A stretch of DNA of 64,000 nucleotides, taken from Phytophthora sp. 'mugwort'. Lineage: Eukaryota > Oomycota > Peronosporomycetes > Peronosporales > Peronosporaceae. Made by a program: the position numbers and the translations under genes. The DNA lies in assembly GCA_033558025.1 (NCBI GenBank), contig JAUCEF010000004.1, forward strand, positions 2,418,001 to 2,482,000, in the 5' to 3' direction. Under the pieces are notes generated by a model. It made no database searches and was not told where the DNA came from. It worked only from the letters and a program-made list of their open reading frames with translations. How positions within the stretch are numbered: the first letter of the stretch is position 1; each line of letters starts with the position of its first letter. Of this stretch, positions 40,960 to 50,344 are shown in pieces.

Positions 40960-43489
40960 ATGAGCCCAAGCCCCGTCTTCCCTGACCAAGACCCCGACTA
41001 CGCCTTCGCCATGGACGCCACTTCGACTACCGCCCGCATTAACAAGTTCGACGGAACTAACTTCCACACGTGGAAGTTCAAGATGCAGATGGTGCTCGAG
41101 GAGCGCGAACTGTGGGAAGTGACAAGTGGGGAAGTGAAGCTGGAGCACTGCCAGACTGCGGCGGATCAAGCGCTCTTTCGGAAGAAGTCGCGCAAGGCGC
41201 TGGCGATGATCTGTCTCGCGATGGAGGATTCGCAGCTGCCGCTGGTTCGCTCGGCGAGTGGCGCGCATGATGCATGGTCAAGACTGGAAGGACACTTCGA
41301 GAAGAAGAGTTTGGCCAACAAGCTCTTTCTTCGTCGGCGTTTCTTCACGCTCATGATGGAGGAAGGTGATGATGTGCTTCAACACATCAACAAGCTCAAG
41401 ACTCTGGCGGAACAGCTCGACGCGGTCGGCGCTCCGGTCAGCGAGGACGACTTGGTGATCACGCTTCTCGGGAGCCTGAGCGAGTCGTATCAGTTCCTGA
41501 TCACGGCGTTGGAGTCAAGATCCGACACGCTGACGTGGGAGCTGGTGACGTCTCGGCTGCTACATGAAGACATGAAGCGCAAGGAGCAGGGTGGCGATGG
41601 AGATGGCGCCGCGCCTGGCCAGGCGTTCATGATGAGGGACAACAAGCATAAGGGCCGACCGTCGAAGAAGAACGGTGCGTGCCACAACTGCGGCAAGCAT
41701 GGACATTGGATCGCGGAGTGTCCCTCGCGGATCCATGACAACACGGAACGGCAGCGCTCGCAGCGTGCCAACGTCGCGCGTGAGGACGACTCCGGCGACT
41801 ATCTCTTCTTCGTCGACGGCGATGGCGATGCGGCCATGGCAGCGTCGGCGAGTGGCACATGGCTGGTCGACTCGGGTGCGACGCAGCACATGGCGCACTC
41901 CAAGAAGTTCATGAGAAACTACAAGGCCTTCACTCCGGTCGACGTGCGTCTCGCAGACGACGGTGTGGTTCAAGCGATCGGCAGCGGCGACATTGTGATG
42001 GAGATGAAGACGCCTCGTGGCATCAAGAAGGGTGTGCTCACGAACGTGTGGCACATTCCCAAGCTAACGCGCAACCTCTTCTCGATCGGGCGCTTCACCA
42101 AGGACGTCGGATCAGTGACCTTCGACAGCGACGGATGCTTCATCGCGCTGAAGGGGATGAAGTGCACGATAGGTGCGCGTGACGGCAAGCTGTTCAAGCT
42201 GTGCATGACGCCCGTGCGCCTGGACGAAGCGAATTCGGCGAGTCCGAACGGGAGCCAAGGGGACACCAAGTCGTACCTCTGGCACCTTCGACTAGGTCAC
42301 ATCGGTCACGCTGGGCTCGACGCCATCGTCAAGAAGAAGCTCAGCGTCGGCATTGACCTCGGGTCCGCGAGCAAGTGGGAGACGTGCGACGGATGCGCGC
42401 TCGGCAAGCAGACGCGATTGAGTTTCGAATCGACATCGCCCAAGCGTGCCAATGAACTACTGGAGGTAGTGCACAGTGACGTATGCGGGCCCATGCGCAC
42501 GCCGACGTTTGGCGGCAAGCGCTACTTCGTCACCTTTATCGACGACAAGTCGCGCTACTGCGTGGTGTACCTGGTAAAGAACAAGTGGGAGGTGGCCGAC
42601 AAGTTCGCGCACTTTGTGGCGTTTGCGGAGACACAGACCGGCAAGCGCGTCAAGGAGCTTCGCAGTGACAACGGTGGTGAGTACAAATCCGACAAAATGG
42701 CCAAGTTTTGCAGCAAGCGCGGCATCGTGCAGAAGTTCACACCGCCATACACGCCGCAGCTCAACGGAATCGCGGAGCGCATGAACCGGACGCTAGTTGA
42801 ATGCGCGCGGTGCATGCTGGAGCACGCGAGTCTGTCCAAGGCATACTGGGGCGAAGCAGTCATGACGGCTATGTTCCTGCGCAACCGCTGTCCGACACAT
42901 GCGCTTGACAACGATAAGTCTCCGTACGAGTTGTGGACTGCCAAGAAACCATTGCTGGCCAACCTCAAAGTCTTCGGTTGCCACGCCTACGTGCATGTGG
43001 CGAAAGAGAAGCGAACCAAGCTGGATGCGCGATCGGTGCGATGCAGGTTCCTGGGGTACTCGGACCACGAGAAAGCGTATCGGTTCGAGGAGATCGAGAG
43101 TGGTCGCGTGCTGGTGAGCCGCGATGCACAGTTCATGGAAGACGTCTTCGACGGTGGAAGACGCGACTACAAACCCAAGGAGGAGCTGGTGGACCTTCAA
43201 GATGCGGAAGAAGACACCACGGACGAAGATGAAGAGACTGCGCGGGATGATGAATTCTTGCCCGGCAGCAAGAGACACCCGCGGACACAGTCGCTGGAGG
43301 AAGCGGTGGAGACCCCGAGTGCCAAGCGATACGCGTCAGAGAATCGACGCCAAGGCCTGGATGAGATGTCTGCCATGGCTCGAGACAACGACAAGAGCTT
43401 CGAGGCGGCGTACGTCGTGGATTCAGTGGGAGAAATGCCGACCACGTTCAAGTCGGCGATGGAATCCAACGACGCACGCAAATGGAAGG
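40960..43489 (+). pseudogene. A2-iv polyprotein, N-terminal part (gag-PR-IN), truncated
   Basis: Open from the PBS ATG to the break. The N-terminus is A1-type (VFPDQDPDYAF...STTARINKFDG), then the sequence is A2-type from mid-gag on, including CHNCGKHGHWIAEC, so the copy is a gag mosaic. Protease VDSGATQH and DDE integrase are present. The acidic linker is shortened (AEEDTTDEDEETARDD) by loss of nine residues relative to A2-ii. Coding ends at SNDARKWKE, before the RT palm; RT and RNase H are missing. Confidence 0.9.
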
Positions 43490-43802
43490 AAAAGGCTTGG
43501 TCACTTGATGGCAAAATGCAAAGTGATTGATTTAGGTCCTTAGTTCGCAAACTCCTTGCTACCTCTAAGCCTACAGTTCTACCTACTGGGTACACTCTAC
43601 TGGATTCTCTACTGGATACTGAGTTACTTCAGCCAATCGCAGAGCGCCACGTCGATGCCCATCTTGTACCCACAATCTTGTACCCACGTGCATCGTAATC
43701 ATCGTCCCGTAATCGCCGGAGTGATTGAGGTGCCACTGAGTGAAGGTCATACCGGTATCCTACCGGTATACAGCAGCTGCTCGAGGCGTCTCTTTGACAA
43801 CA
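43490..43802 (-). repeat. Full A2 LTR (313 bp) at rearranged junction
   Basis: Complete minus-strand A2 LTR with one private change near its 5' end (CAAAGAGACG instead of CAAGGAGACG). No internal region is attached on either side and flanks do not match, so it is not a simple solo LTR. Confidence 0.92.
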
Positions 43803-43893
43803 ATCGCCGGAGTGATTGAGGTGCCACTGAGTGAAGGTCATACCGGTATCCTACCGGTATACAGCAGCTGCTCGAGGCGTCTCCTTGACAACA
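43803..43893 (-). repeat. Partial A2 LTR (91 bp, U3 end)
   Basis: The first 91 bases of an A2 LTR on the minus strand, in direct repeat with the end of the adjacent full LTR and breaking off at ATCGCCGG. It marks a recombination or deletion breakpoint. Confidence 0.92.
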
Positions 43894-44904
43894 CCAAGTG
43901 GTATTTGACGGCACTGAGATGCACGTTTCGCGTAAGGACTCGAATCAAGTGGTGGCGACGGCGGATCTCGTGGATGGACTCTACTGGCTTCGCACACCTC
44001 AGCGATCGGCAAATGCGGCGACAAGTGGAAGGACGGTCGACCTGCACGCGCGTATGGGTCACGCTCCAGTCGAGGTTCTTCGCAAGATGGTCGACACCAA
44101 GATGATCAAGGACGCGAAAGCACCTTCCAAGTCGAGTGGACCAAGTGTGTGTCGTGGTTGCCAGCAAGGCAAAATGGTCCAAAAACCATTCCCAAGCAAC
44201 CGTGACAAGCGTCGCTACGACACATTTGAGCTGCTCCACTTTGACATCTGCGGACCCATGGAGGAAAACTCGCTTGGCGGCAGCAAGTACCTGCTCCTGA
44301 TCGTGGACGAAGCCAGCGGATGCATGAAGGGTTTCTGTCTGCGTGCCAAGTCGGAGAGTGAAGACTGCATCAAGACATACATCATGAAGGTGCAGACGCA
44401 GTTTGGCAAGAAGGTCAAGTTTGTGCGGCACGACGGAGCTCGTGAGTTTGCGACCAACTCGCTCAAGGATTTTTACGAAGACGAAGGCATCGAGCAGCAA
44501 ACCACGGTTCCGTACGCGCACCAGACGAACGGCACGGCAGAGCGAGCTATCCGAACTATCGTCACGATCGGCCGCAGCATGCTGCATCACGCTAAGCTGG
44601 ACAAGTGTTTCTGGGCTGAGGCGGCCATGACTGCCATCTACGTGAAGAATCGTCTGCCGTCACCCAAGATCGAGCACAAGACTCCGTTCGAGATCGTCTA
44701 CAAGTCCAAGCCGAGTGTGAAGCACATGCGTGTGTTCGGCTGTCGAACGTACATCCTGACTCCGAAGGAGAAGCGACTCAAGTGGGATCCCAAGGCTCGC
44801 GCCGGATTGTTTCTGGGTTACGAAGAAGTGTCCAAGGCGTATCGACTTTATGACATCGAGGCGGGGCAGGTGGTCATCAGTCGCGATGTCAACTTCGATG
44901 AATC
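43894..44904 (+). pseudogene. B1-iv polyprotein fragment (protease end to integrase)
   Basis: Starts abruptly in [15 protein letters not shown], runs through GAG-pre-integrase ([14 protein letters not shown]), zinc-binding CRGCQQGK, the DDE core ([23 protein letters not shown]) and the integrase C-terminal part to [12 protein letters not shown]2-i is inserted at GAATC (44900-44904). The frame is open and close to B1-iii. Gag and protease are lost at the 43893/43894 breakpoint; a continuation lies inverted at 59204-59614. Confidence 0.9.
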
Positions 44905-45254
44905 TATTGACGGTTACCGGTTTGGTATCAGTTATTAGCCGTGAACCGGTTAACCCGAACCGGTCCAATCCGAACCCACGTTGATTATGGTGATTACGGT
45001 AAGTTGTTTACGCCACCGATGATTAGACGAGTAGGATGATTGGACGAACACCGGTGAGTGATGGTTGATTAGATGCACTAGGTGATAGGACGCAGGGTCG
45101 CGTGTCTATAACAGTAGGGTGTAAGCTCCAACAATTCAATCACTTTCGAATCTTCATTCTACCCCTCAAGTGCCTTCGCTCCGGTCCCGCCGTCTGCGAC
45201 GTCCCTCCCTCCGCTTCGTACAAGCTTCGTGTCCAAGATCCATACCTTTCATCA
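44905..45254 (+). repeat. B2-i 5' LTR (350 bp)
   Basis: TATTGACGGTTACCGG...CTTTCATCA. INR-like TCACTTT at 45140-45146; PBS GGTTATGAGCCC at 45255-45266. Confidence 0.95.
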
Positions 45255-45258
45255 GGTT

Positions 45259-47238
45259 ATGAGCCCAAGCACCATGTCCTCTGCCCAAGACGCCTCGACC
45301 AAGGTCTCCATTGACAAGTTCAACGGGGACAACTACGCGACGTGGAACCGCTACATGCGTGGCGTGTTCCTGACCAAGTCGACGTGGCATGTCGTGAACC
45401 GTGAGACGACGCCAAGCTACACGGACTCGCGGGCCAAGGACGACTACGTCAAGTTGAGCAACATCGCTTTCGGACTGATGCTGCTCCACATGGACGCGGA
45501 CTACCACCATGTGGTCGACGACTGCGAGGAAGCGTGGGTTGCCTGGTCGCGCCTGAAGACGCTGTACGGTGGTTCGCAGAAGGCTGGACGCATCTACCTG
45601 AAGCGCCAACTCTTCAGCATGGAGATGTCGGAAGGCGGCAATGTGTTGCATCATTGCAACGAGGTCCTCAACATCAGCGCCAAGCTCAGCAGCATCGGTG
45701 CCAAGATGGAGGACGAGGACGTGGCGATCTGCTTGTTGCGCAGCCTCCCCAAGAGCTACGAGAACGTCGTGCTGAAACTGGAGATGAGCAGCGCTGAACT
45801 GCGGTCGCAAGACGTCGTGAAGGTGCTCACGAACGAGCACATCAAGCGACAAGGCGAGAAGACGGCGACGGTGAAGACGGAGAACGCGGCCAAGGCGTTC
45901 AACACCGACCGAGAGTCTCGCCAGTGTACGTACTGCGGAAAAGTGGGGCACACGATTGACAAGTGCTGGACCAAGCAGAAGGACGAGAACCGAGGGCCGA
46001 GACGCGGCGGCAACGGCCGTGGACGCGGGGCCAACAACATCCAGTGGAGAAACGACAGCAACGGCTACGACTACGACTACGATCGAGTAGCGTTCGCGGT
46101 TTCACTGGAATGTGGGGTTTCGACGGGCAAGAATGTGTCCGGGATGTGGGCGGTCGACAGCGGCGCAACGCACCACATCTGCAACGACAAGACCAAGTTC
46201 GTCCATTTGATTGAGCGGAACGAAGGCGAACTTTCGGTGGCCGACGGCAACAAGGCGGCCATCATGGGTGTGGGGACCATCGTGGAACAAGTGGTTCTGC
46301 CCAATGGCGACGAGCGCGAGATCGAGATCAAGAACGCGCTGTACGTGCCAAGCATGAGCAAGAATCTGCTTTCGGTACCGCAGATCAACAAAAGTGACAA
46401 GTTTCAAGTGGTGTTCGACGGCACCAAGATGCAGATTGCGCACAAAGGCTCCAAGCAAGTGGTGGCGACGGCAAACCTCATGGATGGACTCTACTGGCTT
46501 CAGACGCCTCAGCGATCGGCGAATGCGGCGACGAGTGGCAAGACTGTCGACCTGCACGCGCGCATGGGTCACGCTCCGGTTGAGGTGCTTCGAAAGATGG
46601 TCGACAACCACATGATCAAGGACGCGAAGGCACCTTTCAAGTCGAGCGGACCAAGTCTGTGTCGTGGTTGCCAGCAAGGTAAAATGGTCCAAAAACCATT
46701 CCCAAGCAACCGTGACAAGCGTCGCTACGACACATTTGAGCTGCTCCACTTCGACATCTGCGGACCCATGGAGGAAAACTCGCTTGGCGGCAGCAAGTAC
46801 CTGCTACTGATCGTGGACGAAGCCAGTGGATGCATGAAGGGTTTCTGCCTGCGTGCCAAGTCGGAGAGCGAAGACTGCATCAAGACGTACATCATGAAGG
46901 TGCAGAAGCAGTTTGGCAAGAAGGTCAAGTTTGTGCGGCACGACGGAGCTCGTGAGTTTGCGACCAACTCGCTCAACGACTTCTACGAAGACGAAGGCAT
47001 CGAGCAGCAAACCACGGTTCCGTACGCGCACCAGACGAACGGCACGGCAGAGCGAGCTATCCGAACTATCGTCACGATCGGCCGCAGCATGCTGCACCAC
47101 GCTAAGCTGGACAAGTGTTTCTGGGCTGAGGCGGCCATGACTGCCATCTACGTGAAGAATCGTCTGCCGTCACCCAAGATCGAGCACAAGACTCCGTTCG
47201 AGATCGTTTACAACTCCAAGCCGAGTGTGAAGCACATG
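45259..47238 (+). pseudogene. B2-i polyprotein, N-terminal segment (gag-PR-IN), disrupted
   Basis: 660 residues from the PBS ATG: gag ([26 protein letters not shown]), zinc knuckle [14 protein letters not shown] from residue 223, protease AVDSGATHH with Asp near 300, GAG-pre-integrase, and the full DDE integrase core to KPSVKHM, where B1-v is inserted at ACATG (47234-47238). No stop or frameshift within this segment. B2 differs from B1 at scattered residues (for example [14 protein letters not shown]). Confidence 0.92.
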
Positions 47239-47581
47239 TATTGAGGGTTGCCAGGTTTTGGTACTGTGTACCAGTAACCGGTTAACCCGAACCGGTCCAA
47301 CACGATCCCGCGATGTTTACGGTACGTTGTTTACGCAACCGATGATTAGACGAGTAGGATGATTTGACGAGTGCGGAGTGTTGGTGATTGGATGCACCAA
47401 ATGATTGGATGCAGGGCTGCATATCTATGTGGTAGACTAGGTAGTGTAAGCTCCGATAAATCAATCACTTTCGAATCTTCATTCTACCCCTCAAGTGGTC
47501 TTCACTCCGGTCCCCGCACCCAAGTGCAGAACTCCCTCCGCTCAACCCAAGCCTCGCTTCAAGACCTCAACACCTTTATCA
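47239..47581 (+). repeat. B1-v 5' LTR (343 bp) with B2 patch
   Basis: Around 47475-47495 it reads CATTCTACCCCTCAAGTG as in B2, where other B1 LTRs, including its own 3' LTR, read CCTTCTTCAGCTCAAGTG. Confidence 0.94.
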
Positions 47582-47585
47582 GGTT

Positions 47586-49978
47586 ATGAGCCCAAGCACC
47601 ATGTCCTCTGCCCAAGACGTCTCGACCAAGGTCTCCATCGACAAGTTCAACGGAGACAACTACGCGACGTGGAACCGCTACATGCGTGGCGTGTTCCTGA
47701 CCAAATCGACGTGGCATGTGGTGAATCGGGAAACGTCTCCATCCTTTACGGACTCCCGGGCCAAGGACGAGTATGTCAAGTCGAGCAACATCGCTTTTGG
47801 ACTGATGTTGCTTCACATGGACGCCGACTACCATCATGTGGTCGATGACTGCGAGGAAGCATGGATCGCGTGGACGCGCTTGAAGACGCTGTACGGTGGA
47901 TCGCAGAAGGCTGGTCGCATCTACCTGAAGCGACAGCTCTTCAGCATGGAGATGTCGGAAGGCGGCAATGTGTTGCATCATTGCAACGAGGTCCTCAACA
48001 TCAGCGCCAAGCTCAGCAGCATCGGCGCCAAGATGGAGGACGAGGACGTGGCGATCTGCTTGCTGCGCAGTCTCCCCAAGAGCTACGAGAACGTCGTGCT
48101 GAACTTGGAGATGAGCAATGCAGAGCTGCGGTCGCAAGACGTTGTGAAGGTGCTCACGAACGAGCACATCAAGCGACAAGGCGAGAAGACGGCGACGGTG
48201 AAGACTGAGAACGCGGCCAAGGCGTTCAACACCGACCGTGAGCCTCGCCAATGCACGTACTGCGGAAAATTGGGGCATGTCATTGACAAGTGCTGGACCA
48301 AGCAGAAGGACGAGAACCGAGGGCCAAGACGCGGCGGCAACGGCCGTGGACGCGGGGCCAACAACATCCAGTGGAGAAACTACGACAACGACTACGATCG
48401 AGTGGCGTTCGCGGTTTCCCTGGAATGTGGAGTTTCGACGGACAAGAATGTGTCCGAGATGTGGGCGGTCGACAGCGGTGCCACGCACCATATTTGCAAC
48501 GACAAGTCCAAGTTCGCCAATTTAATCGAGCGAAGTGAAGGCGAACTTTCGGTGGCCGATGGCAACAAGGCTGCCATCAAGGGTGTGGGGACCATCGTGG
48601 AAAGAGTGGTCCTGCCTAACGGCGACGAGCGCGAGATCGAGATCAAGAACGCGCTTTACGTGCCAAATATGAGCAAGAATCTGCTTTCAGTGCCGCAGAT
48701 AAACAAGCATGGCAAGTTCCAAGTGGTATTTGACGGCACTGAGATGCACGTTTCGCGTAAGGACTCGAATCAAGTGGTGGCGACGGCAAACCTCATGGAT
48801 GGACTCTACTGGCTTCAGACGCCTCAGCGATCGGCGAATGCGGCGACGAGTGGCAAGACTGTCGACCTGCACGCGCGCATGGGTCACGCTCCGGTTGAGG
48901 TGCTTCGCAAGATGGTCGACACCAAGATGATCAAGGACGCGAAAGCACCTTCCAAGTCGAGTGGACCAAGTGTGTGTCGTGGTTGCCAGCAAGGCAAAAT
49001 GGTCCAAAAACCATTCCCAAGCAACCGTGACAAGCGTCGCTACGACACATTTGAGCTGCTCCACTTTGACATCTGCGGACCCATGGAGGAAAACTCGCTT
49101 GGCGGCAGCAAGTACCTGCTCCTGATCGTGGACGAAGCCAGCGGATGCATGAAGGGTTTCTGTCTGCGTGCCAAGTCGGAAAGTGAAGACTGCATCAAGA
49201 CATACATCATGAAGGTGCAGACGCAGTTCGGCAAGAAGGTCAAGTTTGTGCGGCACGACGGAGCTCGTGAGTTTGCGACTAACTCGCTCAAGGATTTTTA
49301 CGAAGACGAAGGCATCGAGCAGCAAACCACGGTTCCGTACGCGCACCAGACCAACGGCACGGCAGAGCGAGCCATCCGAACTATCGTCACGATCGGCCGC
49401 AGCATGTTGCATCACGCCAAGCTGGACAAGTGTTTCTGGGCTGAGGCGGCGATGACGGCCATCTATGTGAAGAACCGCCTGCCGTCACCCAAGATCGAGC
49501 ACAAGACTCCGTTCGAGATCGTCTACAAGTCCAAGCCGAGTGTGAAGCACATGCGTGTTTTCGGCTGTCGGACGTACATCCTGACTCCGAAGGAGAAGCG
49601 ACTCAAGTGGGATCCCAAGGCTCGCGCCGGATTGTTTCTGGGTTACGAAGAAGTGTCCAAGGCGTATCGACTTTATGACATCGAGGCGGGGCAGGTGGTC
49701 ATCAGTCGCGATGTCAACTTCGATGAATCAACCTTTGGATTTCCACCGTCGATTTCTGATGAAGATGTCGACGACCTGGACTTCGACTCGCTCGACATCG
49801 ACGATGATGGTCCGCGCCAGACGGAGTACAAACAGGCAGGGAAGCGCAAGAGCCGCCCGAGTGACGAAGATGAAGCTGCCAGAAGACCGCGCGCTGTGCG
49901 TCATCGACCTGGACTGGAAGAAGCAAGTGCACCGAACGACTCCCCTTCGCACCGAACAGACGCAGATGAAGAAGAAAA
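47586..49978 (+). pseudogene. B1-v polyprotein, N-terminal segment (gag-PR-IN-linker), disrupted
   Basis: Open from the PBS ATG to the A1-iv insertion in the acidic IN-RT linker. Zinc knuckle [14 protein letters not shown], protease [12 protein letters not shown] integrase and linker are present. The Tyr/Asp stretch before the protease is shortened ([10 protein letters not shown]). Near 48785-48905 it carries the B2 form ([14 protein letters not shown]...GKTVDL) inside an otherwise B1 sequence, then returns to B1, a conversion or template-switch tract. Confidence 0.92.
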
Positions 49979-50332
49979 TGTTGTCAAGGAGACGTCTCGA
50001 CCAGCTGCTGTATACCGGTAGGATACCGGTATGACCTTCACTCAGTGGCATCGCAATCATCCTGTGATTACGAGACGAAGATTACGTCACGGTGTTTATG
50101 GGACGGTGTTTACGCCACGGACAATTACGCCATGGGTGGGTACAAGATTGTGGGTACATGATGGGCTCTACGTGGCACTCCCTGATTGGCTGAAGTAACT
50201 CAGTATCCAGTAGAGAATCCAGTAGAGTGTACCCAGTAGGTAGAACTGTAGGCTTAGAGGTAGCAAGGAGTTTGCGAACTAAGGACCTAAATCAATCACT
50301 TTGCATTTTGCCATCAAGTGACCAAGCCTTTT
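49979..50332 (+). repeat. A1-iv 5' LTR (354 bp)
   Basis: U3 begins with stacked palindromes: GAGACGTCTC (49989-49998), CAGCTG (50002-50007), and TACCGGTA twice (50013-50020, 50024-50031). An inverted CCAAT box (ATTGG) is at 50185-50189. Confidence 0.96.
50296..50311 (+). promoter_or_regulatory. Candidate INR+FPR core promoter in A1 LTR
   Basis: TCACTTT then G then CATTTTGC, matching the composite oomycete INR/FPR consensus about 107 bases downstream of the ATTGG box. It predicts a transcript start near 50298 and a very short R-U5. Confidence 0.6.
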
Positions 50333-50344
50333 GGTTATGAGCCC
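50333..50344 (+). other. Primer-binding site of A1-iv, containing the start codon
   Basis: GGTTATGAGCCC, then AAGC. Complementary to the initiator tRNA anticodon arm; the ATG at 50337-50339 lies opposite the CAU anticodon. Confidence 0.8.

Larger units (their letters stand above)
40643..43489 (+). mobile_element. A2-iv: Copia-type element truncated in the IN-RT linker region
   Basis: Downstream unit of the A2 tandem array: shared LTR, PBS, gag through acidic linker, then abrupt loss at 43489/43490, where a minus-strand A2 LTR begins. No matching target duplication is found, so the break is a rearrangement rather than a simple insertion. Confidence 0.9.
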
